Assembly (NCBI GenBank): GCA_035548175.1
Contig: DASZTO010000016.1
Coordinates: 1 to 34,008 of the forward strand
DNA: 34,008 nucleotides
Reading direction: 5' to 3'
Source of the DNA: CALCHA01 sp035548175
GTDB taxonomy: Bacteria > Planctomycetota > Phycisphaerae > WQYP01
The notes beneath the pieces are model-generated. The model made no database searches and was not told where the DNA came from. It saw only the letters and a list, made by a program, of their open reading frames with translations. The position numbers were made by a program, and so were the translations under genes. Below are positions 1 to 7,238 of this stretch, in pieces. The first letter of the stretch is position 1. Each line of letters opens with the position of its first letter.

Positions 1-92
1 GTCGCCACCCCCTCCGCCCCCCGCGCCAGCCCCCACACCAACCCCACCCCCGCCACCACCACACACGCCGCCGCCAGCATCGCACGTCCCAT
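1..92 (-). CDS. N-terminus of a secreted or membrane-anchored protein (partial)
   Basis: An ATG at 92-90 follows a clear GGGAGG ribosome binding site at about 8 bases spacing and opens a frame that stays open to the window edge (30 codons visible). The peptide begins MGRAMLAAACVVVAGVG and continues with LVWGLARGAEG, a basic-hydrophobic-small-residue pattern typical of a Sec signal peptide, with possible cleavage after an A-R-G-A-like site. A second in-frame ATG lies four codons downstream. Nothing of the mature protein is visible, so no function can be given. It lies downstream of rho on the same strand but is separated by about 200 bases that contain repeats, so co-transcription is doubtful. 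Confidence 0.6.
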   Translation of the reverse strand, partial: MGRAMLAAACVVVAGVGLVWGLARGAEGVA

Positions 93-210
93 CACTGCAC
101 CTCCCAGGCAAGAGCATCACGCATCCATCAAACGCCCACACCTCTCAGTGCAATCCGTCCCCAAACAAGTTTCAAAAAAAGTCCCCCAACCCGCGAGCTT
201 CTTCCACCCA

Positions 211-229
211 CGTCCATTCGTGGACAATT
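211..229. repeat. Short hairpin-forming repeat of the GTGGACA family
   Basis: The segment contains GTCCA-TTCG-TGGAC, a five-base-pair hairpin closed over TTCG. Its right half, CATTCGTGGACAATT, closely resembles GCATTTGTGGACAGTT at 16181-16196. I read both as members of one dispersed intergenic family. Confidence 0.45.
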
Positions 230-240
230 CCGCGTCGTCG

Positions 241-270
241 TCTTTCGTGCCTTTCGTGCCCTTCGTGGCC
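241..270. repeat. TTTCGTGCC-type short periodic repeat
   Basis: Three imperfect units (TTTCGTGCC, TTTCGTGCC, CTTCGTGG) follow each other with a 9-10-base period just downstream of rho. The last unit ends in GTGG. Similar elements with different unit sequences lie at 16031-16063, 16161-16196 and 32591-32620, always between genes. Confidence 0.6.
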
Positions 271-295
271 ATTTACGTCGGCAGTGGGGGGGGGG

Positions 296-1444
296 TCAAA
301 AGCTCGACAAAAACTGCTCATTCGTCGGAAACTTCGCCATCGCCTTCAGCAAACTCTCCATCCCCTGCACCGGATCCCTGCTCACCAAATCCCGCCGCAG
401 CATCGCCACCTTCCTCTCCACCTCCGGCCCCAGCAAAAGCGCCTCCTTCCGCGTCCCCGATGCCGGCAAATCAATCGCCGGCCACGTCCGCCGCTCCGCC
501 AGCTTCTTCGTCAACACCAATTCCATGTTCCCCGTCCCCTTGAACTCCTGAAAAATCAATTCATCCATGCGCGACCCCGTGTCGATCAACGCCGACGCAA
601 TGATCGTCAAACTCCCCGCATGCTCGATATTCCGCGCCGCCCCGAACATGCTCCGCGGCTCCTGCATCGCCTGCGCATCGATGCCCCCCGACATCGTCTT
701 CCCGCTGTTGCCCACGTAATGGTTGAACGCCCGCCCCACGCGCGTGATCGAATCCAATATCACCATCACATGCTGCCCGAACTCCAGCAGCCGCTTCGCC
801 CGCTCAATCACCATCCGCGCCGTGCGCACGTGCGAATCAATATCTTCATCCGTGTTGCTCGCCCACACCTCGCACTGCGGCAAGCTCCGCCGAAAGTCCG
901 TCACTTCCTCCGGCCGCTCATCGATCAGCAGCACGTACACCTTCATGTCCGGATGATTCTTGTTCGTCGCCTCCGCAATCTGCTTGAGCAACGTCGTCTT
1001 GCCCGTCTTCGGCGGCGCCACGATCAACCCGCGCTGCCCCCGCCCGATCGGCGTCAGCAAATCCATGATCCGCATGCTCGCCGGCCCGCCCACCGTCTCC
1101 AGCTTGATCCGCTCCCGCGGATCCACCACGATCAAATCCTGAAAGTGCGGCGTCTTGAAATACTCCCGCAGCGGCATCCCCTCCACCTGGTTCACATACG
1201 TCACCAATGGCCCCGGCCCCCGCTTGTTCGGCCCCGTGTTCACGCTCACGATCAGCCCCGCCCGCAACTGCGTCCGCTTGATCACATCCGACGGCACGTA
1301 CGGATCCACCGGCGTCGGGCGATACTTCTTCTCCGCCATCCGCAAATAGCCGTGACCCTTCTCCGTGATCTCCAGCATCCCCACCGCCTGCGGACGCTCC
1401 TGCTGCTGCCGTTCCTGCTTGTTGTCTGCCAAGACCTGCTCCAC
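296..1444 (-). CDS. rho: Transcription termination factor Rho (short N-terminus)
   Basis: Hexameric RNA-dependent ATPase that ends transcription at Rho-dependent sites. The 382-residue protein contains the cold-shock-like RNA-binding domain (GMLEITEKGHGYLR, residues about 22-36), the Walker A loop GLIVAPPKTGKTTLLKQ (about 138-154; E. coli has PPKAGKT), the VLLIDERPEEVTDFRR catalytic segment, Walker B VMVILDSITRVGRAFNHY, the Q-loop GKTMSGGIDAQAM and the R-loop region PASGTRKEALL. The start is GTG at 1444-1442. A TAG codon lies immediately upstream in frame, so the protein cannot extend further and only about 21 residues precede the RNA-binding domain; the N-terminal Rho_N helical domain of E. 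coli Rho (about 50 residues) is missing. There is no good ribosome binding site before the GTG, and an ATG at 1378 is an alternative. A run of ten G lies directly after the stop. The identity is certain; the start is not. Confidence 0.97.
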   Translation of the reverse strand: MEQVLADNKQERQQQERPQAVGMLEITEKGHGYLRMAEKKYRPTPVDPYVPSDVIKRTQLRAGLIVSVNTGPNKRGPGPLVTYVNQVEGMPLREYFKTPHFQDLIVVDPRERIKLETVGGPASMRIMDLLTPIGRGQRGLIVAPPKTGKTTLLKQIAEATNKNHPDMKVYVLLIDERPEEVTDFRRSLPQCEVWASNTDEDIDSHVRTARMVIERAKRLLEFGQHVMVILDSITRVGRAFNHYVGNSGKTMSGGIDAQAMQEPRSMFGAARNIEHAGSLTIIASALIDTGSRMDELIFQEFKGTGNMELVLTKKLAERRTWPAIDLPASGTRKEALLLGPEVERKVAMLRRDLVSRDPVQGMESLLKAMAKFPTNEQFLSSF

Positions 1445-1750
1445 CTAAAAACTTCGCGGATCACTGCCCCGCGCACGCGAGTGCATCGCTTTGCACCCTG
1501 ACCTGTTCGGCCGGCCCGCTTCCCTCACGTTTGGGATGGGCCAATCCCTCTCAGACGCCGCATATCGCCGGTCGCCCGATGGGAATTTTTCCGCCTTGTC
1601 GGATTTGCTGCCGCTGCCCTTCCCTGCCCTCAAGCAAGAAAATCGCAGCGCGCCGCTTGATGTACAACCTTCCGATTCCTGCCAAATGTACCGGCATCCC
1701 CGCCACGACCCCGCCCGCCTCTGCGAGCTCCCACTTCTTTCCTGCCGTTC
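1445..1750. other. Intergenic region between the GDPD gene and rho
   Basis: About 306 bases with no convincing gene. On the minus strand a 62-codon frame ends in the TAG directly preceding the rho GTG, but its peptide has no Rho_N-like or other recognisable sequence. A weak candidate promoter on the minus strand has TTGGCA near 1687 followed by a TACATC-like box. The region is the probable rho leader, where autogenous control would be expected from known rho biology, but no specific rut site can be shown. Confidence 0.3.
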
Positions 1751-2467
1751 CTATCGGGCTGCTTCTCGGGTGCGGATGAGATCCGGTCGATCCGTGATGA
1801 TCCCGGTCACCCCCATCGCCGCACAGGCCGCCACCATCCCTACATCATTAGCGGTAAAGCACCAGAGTTCAAGTCCCCGCTCCTCCGCAGCCCCCACCTG
1901 CCCCGGGCCGCACGCCTCCACCGCCAGCCCCAAGACCTCCGCATCCAGCGCCCGCGCCGCCGCCGGCAGCTCGTAATGCCACTGCTCCGCCAGCAGCCCC
2001 AGGGGCACTTCCTTCGACATCCGCCGCACCTCCCCCAGCCATCCCCGGTCAAAACTCAGCACCAACGCCTCCCCCTCCAGATCAAACCGCCGCAACATCT
2101 CCACCAACCCCGCCGGCGGCGGCACCTTCAACTCAATCACCGGCCGCGCATGCGGACCAATCGCCAAGAGCGCCTCCTCCAGCGTCGGTATCCTCGTCCC
2201 CACAAACCGCGTATCCATCCAGCTCCCCGCATCCAGCCGCCGCAAATCCATCAACCCCAGCTCCGCCACCCGCCCCCGCCCCGTCGTCGTCCGGTCCACC
2301 CGCTCATCATGGATCACCACCGCCACCCCATCCGCCGACACCCGCACATCAAACTCCACCGCCTGCGCCCCCAGCCGCACCGCCTCATCAAACGCCGCCA
2401 CCGTATTCTCCGGCGCATACGCCGACGCCCCCCGATGCCCCACCGCAAATACCGGCCGACTCGACAT
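1751..2467 (-). CDS. Glycerophosphodiester phosphodiesterase family protein
   Basis: Predicted to hydrolyse glycerophosphodiesters to glycerol-3-phosphate and an alcohol. The 238-residue protein has the family hallmarks: AVGHRGASAYAPENTVAAF near the N-terminus (catalytic HRG and PENT motifs), VEFDVRVSADGVAVVIHDE (metal-binding E-x-D and the HD pair), then an RTTTGRG loop, IPTLEEAL, VIELK, and a C-terminal WCFTANDVG and GVTGIITDRPDL that complete the TIM barrel. The frame is open for 72 codons further upstream, but homology begins right at ATG 2467, which follows a GGGGG stretch, so I chose that start. No signal peptide is visible, so the enzyme is probably cytoplasmic (UgpQ-like). It is not tightly linked to rho, which is 306 bases downstream. 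Confidence 0.93.
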   Translation of the reverse strand: MSSRPVFAVGHRGASAYAPENTVAAFDEAVRLGAQAVEFDVRVSADGVAVVIHDERVDRTTTGRGRVAELGLMDLRRLDAGSWMDTRFVGTRIPTLEEALLAIGPHARPVIELKVPPPAGLVEMLRRFDLEGEALVLSFDRGWLGEVRRMSKEVPLGLLAEQWHYELPAAARALDAEVLGLAVEACGPGQVGAAEERGLELWCFTANDVGMVAACAAMGVTGIITDRPDLIRTREAAR

Positions 2468-2673
2468 ACCCCCGAAGTATCCCCATCCCCCCCTCCCCTT
2501 GCAACGCCCCCGAACGCCCCCCCGCGCAAGCCCCGCCCCCAACAACCCCCCGCCCGAAAGTACCGCGGTTACAGATGATAAGCACACATTGTAATTTTTG
2601 AGTTTTCTTGGAACTTCCCCACCATCTGTTACGTTAGCATTATGTAAGGTATACGAGACGAAGGAGAAGGACC

Positions 2674-2840
2674 ATGCCCGCACTCACCGCCATACCCCGC
2701 TCAAGCCCCCTCCTCCCTCTGGCACCCCCTCCCCCCGAAGCCCCGCCCTCCGATGCCGAAACCTGCGTCTCCCATGCCACTGCCTTCCTCCAGCGCTTCG
2801 TTGCCGAGGGCCCAGGCCGTGTCAACGACATCTACGCCGG
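2674..2840 (+). pseudogene. Orphan ORF start with strong ribosome binding site, running into an antisense gene
   Basis: An AT-rich stretch (about 2580-2660) leads to AAGGAGAAGGACC and an ATG at 2674, a well-formed translation start. The frame reads MPALTAIPRSSPLLPLA, then a proline-rich segment, DAETCVSHATAFLQRFVAEG and PGRVNDIYAGHPRS. From about codon 56 it runs antisense to the 3' end of the BshC-like gene and continues to 3282 as an Arg/Ser/Ala-rich sequence that looks like a shadow. The simplest reading is a gene that lost its 3' part. I do not recognise the family. Alternatively it is a small real protein of about 200 residues overlapping its neighbour, or a chance start. Confidence 0.3.
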
Positions 2841-4415
2841 TCACCCGCGCAGCAGCCTGCTGAGTTTTTCCAGCGAGGCCGTGGTGTGCAGGCCCAGGAA
2901 AAATTCGCGGTGCTCCAGGATGCCGTTCTGCGCGGCGGCGCGGCGGGCGGTGGTCAGCTGGTGGTCCAGGTTGCCAAGGACGTTCGGGGCGCGGGTGTGC
3001 AGGTCGGCGTTGGTGGCGTGGAGCTGCTTGAACAGCGCACGCCGGCGCAGTTTCTCCGCACGATTGCGGCGGGCGGCGGCGAGGCTGGCGGCGATCTGGC
3101 TGATGAGCGCCTGGCGATCCGCGAGCAGCTGCGCGACATCCGCTTTGCGCGCCGTGAACGCGTCGATCGCCAGCTGCGGGTTATGTTCGAGGTGGTGGCG
3201 GCGATGGGCCAGAGCGGGAAGGTCCTCCGGATCCGTTGGCTGGCCAAGCGGGAGCAGCCACGCGGCCGAGACGCAGGCGTAGGGAGGCACGCTGTGAAAC
3301 AGTTCGTTGAGCAGGCGATCGGTGATCTGGTCGTACAGGGCGCCGCCGATGCCATGGATAAAAAGGTCCGCGAACAAGAGCCGGGCGAACAGGGTGAGAG
3401 TGAGAGCGCGCGGGCGAATGACCAGAGACGAATCACGGAGTACGAACTCGGGGTCGAGCGCTGCGCCGTCGCGCAGGATTTTGGCGGTGCCGCCGGTGAT
3501 GTGCAGGGTGAGGCGCTCGCGGGCGTGTCCCAGCCTGTAAATCCAGAAGGGAAGTTCGATCGCCGTGGTGTCCCCGGTGGTCTGAGTGGCGAGATCGGGC
3601 ATCGGACGGTTGGGGTTCTTGAGGCGATGCTCGCGGCGATAGTCGGCAAGGTGGCGGTTGTAGGCGGCGGTCCAGGCGGAGGCATTGGTGATCCAGGCTT
3701 GGACAAAATGCTGCCACAAGGGACCGGTGCAAAGAAGGCTGGTGGGAACGTGGTGGACCTGGATATTCAGCGAGGCTTCGTACTGGCGGCGGGCGCGGGA
3801 GAGCCAGGACACGTAGGAAATTGCCGATGTCGCATTGCCCATTGCCGATTGCGGTTTGAGGGCGGTCAGCCAGAACGCCATGGCGTCAGTGTGCGTGGTG
3901 GGATATTGCGCCAGAGCGGAGTCCCACTGTTCGAACTGCCCGACGCTCGGGGCGTGCAGCGAATCGGCGGGCAGGGAGGAAGGGGGGGCGAATTCGACGG
4001 GGCGTTTCGACCAGTCACCCTCGGGAGATTGCACGGGGACGTCGAAGCCGAGGTGATCGACGGTGTCGTGGTCGACGAGGAGGTCGAATGCCGCCGCGCC
4101 GGTGCGCTGCGCGAGTTCGTCGGCGATGATGACCTTGGCCCAGACGCCCGGGTGATAGAACTCGAGCTGGTGGCCTGTGAGGATGAACGGGCGGTCGAGG
4201 GCGTCGGCTGGCGGGGCATCGGCGCCGATCGTGCGGGACCATCGAGTCGCGGCGGCCAAGAGATGGGCGCGGGCGGTGCGGCGCGTTTCGGTGAGGAGGG
4301 GGGAGGGTGCGGCGTGAGCCAGGGCGGCTTCGAGTTCCGGCAGCGGCGGTTCGATCAGAATTTCGCCGTGGCGGCGGGGGACGACGATCTTGGCGGGGTC
4401 GGGGCGGATCGTCAT
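2841..4415 (-). CDS. BshC-like (putative cysteine ligase family) protein
   Basis: A 524-residue protein. Residues about 75-125 contain FILTGHQLEFYHPGVWAK followed by a helix and FDLLVDHDTVDHLGFD, matching the arrangement of bacillithiol synthase subunit BshC, where GGQQAG and EDHDLDE occupy these places. A middle segment with RPRALTLTLFARLLFADLF and then IHGIGGALYDQITDR corresponds to the BshC RPLMQ core region, and the C-terminus is an Arg/Ala-rich helical, probably coiled-coil segment. BshC adds cysteine to glucosaminyl-malate in bacillithiol synthesis. Similarity here is at motif level only, and bshA and bshB are not in the window, so the reaction is an inference. It lies 6 bases after the glycosyltransferase stop and is probably translated by coupling from it, because no good ribosome binding site precedes its ATG. 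Confidence 0.55.
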   Translation of the reverse strand: MTIRPDPAKIVVPRRHGEILIEPPLPELEAALAHAAPSPLLTETRRTARAHLLAAATRWSRTIGADAPPADALDRPFILTGHQLEFYHPGVWAKVIIADELAQRTGAAAFDLLVDHDTVDHLGFDVPVQSPEGDWSKRPVEFAPPSSLPADSLHAPSVGQFEQWDSALAQYPTTHTDAMAFWLTALKPQSAMGNATSAISYVSWLSRARRQYEASLNIQVHHVPTSLLCTGPLWQHFVQAWITNASAWTAAYNRHLADYRREHRLKNPNRPMPDLATQTTGDTTAIELPFWIYRLGHARERLTLHITGGTAKILRDGAALDPEFVLRDSSLVIRPRALTLTLFARLLFADLFIHGIGGALYDQITDRLLNELFHSVPPYACVSAAWLLPLGQPTDPEDLPALAHRRHHLEHNPQLAIDAFTARKADVAQLLADRQALISQIAASLAAARRNRAEKLRRRALFKQLHATNADLHTRAPNVLGNLDHQLTTARRAAAQNGILEHREFFLGLHTTASLEKLSRLLRG

Positions 4416-4421
4416 GGGATG

Positions 4422-5258
4422 TTATTCGTCACACACGGCAGCGCACTCAGACTGGAACGCCGGGACGGTTTCGCGCACCGCCTTGAGTTCAGTCGTGAGG
4501 ACTTCGAGGTAATGCTGCAGGCGGGCCGAGGGGTCGTCCAGCATGCCGCCGAAGTGGCGCGTGGCGTCTTTGTAAATCAGTTTGACGGGGATCTCGCGGA
4601 TGCGCAGGCGGTGGGCGTCGGCCTGCACCCAGAACTGCATGGGGAAGGCGTAGCCCGGGATGGTGAGGGCGAGTTGATTCATGGCCGAGACGCGGTGGGC
4701 TTTGAAGCCGCAGAAGGAATCGGTCATCCCGCTGCCGTTGGCGGTGGGGGTGTCCAGGAAGCGCAGGTGGAGGGAGGCGTTAAGCAGTTCGGTGATGAGC
4801 CGGTTGATGTTGCGGCGGTCGGGCGGCGGCGCGCCGGTGCCGGCGTATTCCGGCCAGAGGTAGCGGCTGCCGGAGATGATGTCGGCATCGTCCTTGAGGC
4901 ACTCGCGGACGAAAAGCGGGATGCGACAGGGCTCGTGCTGCTCGTCGCAGTCCATGGTGATCACCCAGTCGTAATGGCGCGCGGAGTCGAAGGAGAAGGC
5001 GTCGATGAGGGACTGGCCATAGCCGCGGTTTTCGGGGTGGGTGAGCAGATCGATGTGGTTTCTGGCGGCGAGGTCGGCGAGGAGGGCGGGCGTGCGGTCG
5101 GTGGAGCCGTCGTCGATGACCAGGACGCGGGTTTCGACGTTGTGGGCGAGGGCGGAGGCGCGGGAATATTTGCGGATTTCGCGGAGGACGGGGGCGACGT
5201 ATTTTTCTTCGTTGAAGATGGGGACGGCGATGAGGATCCTGGTGGTGGCGAGCTTCAT
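4422..5258 (-). CDS. Family 2 glycosyltransferase (dolichol-phosphate-mannose-synthase-like)
   Basis: Transfers a sugar from a nucleotide donor, probably to a lipid or glycan acceptor at the inner face of the membrane. The N-terminal GT-A fold is clear: ILIAVPIFNEEKYV, then RVLVIDDGSTDRTPALL, HPENRGYGQSLIDAF and WVITMDCDEQHEP with the DxD-type metal site (D-C-D). The SGSRY segment and MTDSFCGFKAHR are typical of the polyprenol-phosphate glycosyltransferase group. No C-terminal transmembrane helices follow, so it is a soluble single-domain version (278 residues). The frame allows a TTG at 5282, but ATG 5258 precedes the conserved core by only a few residues and is preferred. It heads a two-gene unit with the BshC-like gene and has a good promoter upstream. 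Confidence 0.9.
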   Translation of the reverse strand: MKLATTRILIAVPIFNEEKYVAPVLREIRKYSRASALAHNVETRVLVIDDGSTDRTPALLADLAARNHIDLLTHPENRGYGQSLIDAFSFDSARHYDWVITMDCDEQHEPCRIPLFVRECLKDDADIISGSRYLWPEYAGTGAPPPDRRNINRLITELLNASLHLRFLDTPTANGSGMTDSFCGFKAHRVSAMNQLALTIPGYAFPMQFWVQADAHRLRIREIPVKLIYKDATRHFGGMLDDPSARLQHYLEVLTTELKAVRETVPAFQSECAAVCDE

Positions 5259-5310
5259 GTACGGCACCTGCGCGAACGACAAGCAGTTCCGGCGGGAACC
5301 GCGACGGGCA

Positions 5311-5338
5311 ATGCTAGCCGAGGAGAGCGGGATGTCAA
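5311..5338 (-). promoter_or_regulatory. Sigma-70-type promoter for the glycosyltransferase operon
   Basis: On the minus strand a perfect TTGACA (5338-5333) is followed after 16 bases by TAGCAT (5316-5311). Predicted transcription starts near 5304, giving an untranslated leader of about 45 bases to the ATG at 5258. Confidence 0.6.
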
Positions 5339-5377
5339 ACCTTTATCGATGGAAATGAATATGGCATGCGGGCGCGT

Positions 5378-5416
5378 AAAAAGGGCCGGCGCGAGTCGGG
5401 GAGGCGCGCGCCGGCC
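5378..5416 (-). terminator. Intrinsic terminator of the PEP-CTERM gene
   Basis: A perfect 10-base-pair inverted repeat (GGCCGGCGCG at 5384-5393, CGCGCCGGCC at 5407-5416, 13-base loop) is followed on the minus strand by C and five T. It begins 22 bases after the stop of the gene at 5438-6181. Confidence 0.85.
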
Positions 5417-5437
5417 GGTGACGAGGAGTGTGCGGGA

Positions 5438-6181
5438 TTACGTGCGGCGGAAGCGGAGGGAGAGGCCGGCGATGGCGAGGGGGATCAGGGCGAGGGTCGC
5501 CGGTTCAGGGACACCGGGGGAGCCGCCGGTGACGGGGATGAGGGCGTCAACGTCGATGGGCGTGTGGGTGGGATCTGAAGGGAGGGTGAAAGAGATGGGG
5601 GCGAGGATGTAATCGGTGGCGTTGGTGGTGAGGACGTAGGTGGCGGCGGCGCCGGGGTCGATGCCTGCGTCGGTGGCGGCGAAGCCGGTGAGGGTGACGC
5701 CGGTAGAAGAGCGCGAGGCGGTTTGGGATTCGGGCAGGGACGTATTGGACTGGCGCGCCAGGACGGAGACGTCGACGGAGGCGTTTGCGGCGATGGGGAT
5801 GAAGACGGAACCGTTGGGACCGGCGCCTGGGAGGAATTCGCTCGGGAATGGATCGCCGGGGATAGGCGGAAGCATGCCGGGCTCGGTGATGATGCGGTAG
5901 GTGAAGGTGAGGGTGCCGTCGGTGTTTTTGGCGACGGTGGAGAGGAGGTTGCCGTAGTAGTATTCGGCGGACCACTGGCCGCTGACGGGGAAGTTGCCGT
6001 GGATGGCGTAATCCTGGAGGGCGGGCGTGGGGAAGTATTGGAGGTTGGGGATGGGGTCGGCGATGGTGGAGGTGGAGAGGGTGGAGGAGGATTGGCCGGG
6101 GGCGAGGGTGGTGGCGAATGCGGAGGGCGCGACGACGAGCGCGGCGACGGCGAGGAGAACGGTAGGTCGGCGAAGGTTCAT
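5438..6181 (-). CDS. PEP-CTERM sorting domain protein (paralogue 1)
   Basis: A 247-residue exported protein. It has an N-terminal signal peptide (MNLRRPTVLLAVAALVVAPS, cleavage likely after A-F-A) and a C-terminal PEP-CTERM tripartite signal: VPEPATLALIP, a hydrophobic stretch and the basic end RFRRT. Proteins with this tail are cut by an exosortase and placed at the cell surface or in exopolysaccharide; no exosortase gene is in the window. The mature part is Thr/Ser-rich and beta-prone, with no known catalytic motif. It shares LAPGQSS near the mature N-terminus, an NTDGTLTFTYR segment, a SRSSTGVTLTGFAATD segment and the tail with the next gene upstream, so the two are a tandem duplication. 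AAAGGA precedes the ATG and a strong terminator follows. Confidence 0.88.
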   Translation of the reverse strand: MNLRRPTVLLAVAALVVAPSAFATTLAPGQSSSTLSTSTIADPIPNLQYFPTPALQDYAIHGNFPVSGQWSAEYYYGNLLSTVAKNTDGTLTFTYRIITEPGMLPPIPGDPFPSEFLPGAGPNGSVFIPIAANASVDVSVLARQSNTSLPESQTASRSSTGVTLTGFAATDAGIDPGAAATYVLTTNATDYILAPISFTLPSDPTHTPIDVDALIPVTGGSPGVPEPATLALIPLAIAGLSLRFRRT

Positions 6182-6273
6182 GGAGCTAATCCTTTCGAGA
6201 AGTGCGGATAAATGGACGGAGCGCTGAGGGCAAGAAACTCTGGCGCGTGAACGCTGCGCTGGCGTTCAAGAAA

Positions 6274-6981
6274 CTATGCAAGGGTTCGGCGGCAGCGGAC
6301 AATCAGCGAGATTGTGGCGAGCGGGATCAGGCAGAGCGAAGCGGGTTCAGGGACGGCCGGCGTTTGGCTGAATGATGGGACGAGCGCTTCAATGGTGACA
6401 GGCGTGGCAGGATCCCCAGGAACGGTGAGTGTGAGTTGGCCGAGCGTGTACTGCGTGGCGCTGGTATTGAGGGCGAATCCGAGGGAGGGGTCGGCGAATC
6501 CATTGGTTGCGGCCAGGCCGGCGAGCGTGACGCCAGCGTCCGACCGTGAGGCGATAACCTCGGAGTGATTCGTGCCACCGGGAAGCGGGAGGAGCGAGAT
6601 GTCGACGGATGAGGTGGCGGAGACGGGGACGAAGAGTTGGCCTCCAGCGGTGATGGGCTTGGGTGTGATCGTCTTTCCGATGGCGGGATCGACGCCGGAT
6701 TCGACAAAGCGGTAAGTGAAGAGGAGCGTGCCATCGGGATTTTGAGCGACAGCGGAACCGATGGAGCCGTAGACGAAGGAGTTGTTCGGATTATTTTGAT
6801 CTCCGGCGGCGATGGGATAGATGTTCGGACTGTTGGCGGTATTGAAGGGATCCGAGCCGGCGAAGGTGGAGAGAGAAGTCGAAGATTGGCCGGGGGCGAG
6901 CGGCGTTGCCCACGCGGAAGAGGCTTCGATGAGCAGGCAGAGTAAAGCGAGAGAGGCGTTGCGGCGGCGGGTGATCGTCAT
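6274..6981 (-). CDS. PEP-CTERM sorting domain protein (paralogue 2)
   Basis: A 235-residue exported protein, paralogous to the adjacent downstream gene. The signal peptide is ASLALLCLLIEASSAWA. The mature protein starts with TPLAPGQSSTSLSTFAGSDP and contains QNPDGTLLFTYRFVESG and ASRSDAGVTLAGLAATNG, matching the neighbour closely. The C-terminus carries VPEPASLCLIPL, a hydrophobic segment and the basic end RCRRTLA, an exosortase target. A GAGGG ribosome binding site lies about 9 bases before the ATG. Its upstream region (7000-7095) holds nested inverted repeats that may form a structured leader. A 7-base-pair hairpin (TGAACGC/GCGTTCA) near 6246-6266 follows the stop but lacks a T run. Function beyond surface display is unknown. 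Confidence 0.87.
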   Translation of the reverse strand: MTITRRRNASLALLCLLIEASSAWATPLAPGQSSTSLSTFAGSDPFNTANSPNIYPIAAGDQNNPNNSFVYGSIGSAVAQNPDGTLLFTYRFVESGVDPAIGKTITPKPITAGGQLFVPVSATSSVDISLLPLPGGTNHSEVIASRSDAGVTLAGLAATNGFADPSLGFALNTSATQYTLGQLTLTVPGDPATPVTIEALVPSFSQTPAVPEPASLCLIPLATISLIVRCRRTLA

Positions 6982-6999
6982 CGGTGATCCCTCGTTGGA

Positions 7000-7095
7000 C
7001 GTGGGACCCGGAGCGGCGAGCGAGCCAACGCCTTATTGGGGGCGATCGTTGGCGCCTCGATTCGGAAGAACTGACGTATGTCCGGGGGTCCCACG
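7000..7095 (-). promoter_or_regulatory. Nested inverted repeats, candidate structured leader of the PEP-CTERM gene
   Basis: On the minus strand an outer perfect 10-base arm CGTGGGACCC (7095-7086) pairs with GGGTCCCACG (7009-7000). It encloses a perfect 7-base pair, GCCAACG/CGTTGGC (7053-7047 and 7030-7024). The outer stem ends about 10 bases before the GAGGG ribosome binding site of the gene at 6274-6981. It could be a regulatory RNA fold or a pair of protein operators. I do not recognise it as a known riboswitch class. Confidence 0.4.
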
Positions 7096-7126
7096 GAGGT
7101 TAGTGTTCTCCCGCGCGTTTTTTAGC

Positions 7127-7155
7127 AAAAAGAAGGCCGCTGGAACTCAGCGGCC
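7127..7155 (-). terminator. Intrinsic terminator of the esterase gene
   Basis: GGCCGCTG (7135-7142) and CAGCGGCC (7148-7155) form a perfect 8-base-pair stem over a 5-base loop, followed on the minus strand by TTCTTTTT. It lies about 84 bases after the stop of the gene at 7239-8228. Confidence 0.8.
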
Positions 7156-7238
7156 TTTGTGCGGGAATGCGTGTGGATGGGTGGTGGCGACGGCGTCGAC
7201 GAGGGTGACGAGATGTGCGGCAAAATTGTTTCGGAATG

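Noticed and set aside
2598..5612. A 1004-codon open frame on the plus strand
   Set aside because: It is antisense to the BshC-like and glycosyltransferase genes. High GC with strong third-position bias removes stops in that frame, and the peptide has no recognisable domain.
5438..6981. PEP-CTERM pair as part of an exosortase locus
   Set aside because: No exosortase, PrsK/PrsR or exopolysaccharide genes are present; the adjacent GT2 gene has its own promoter and is separated by a strong terminator.
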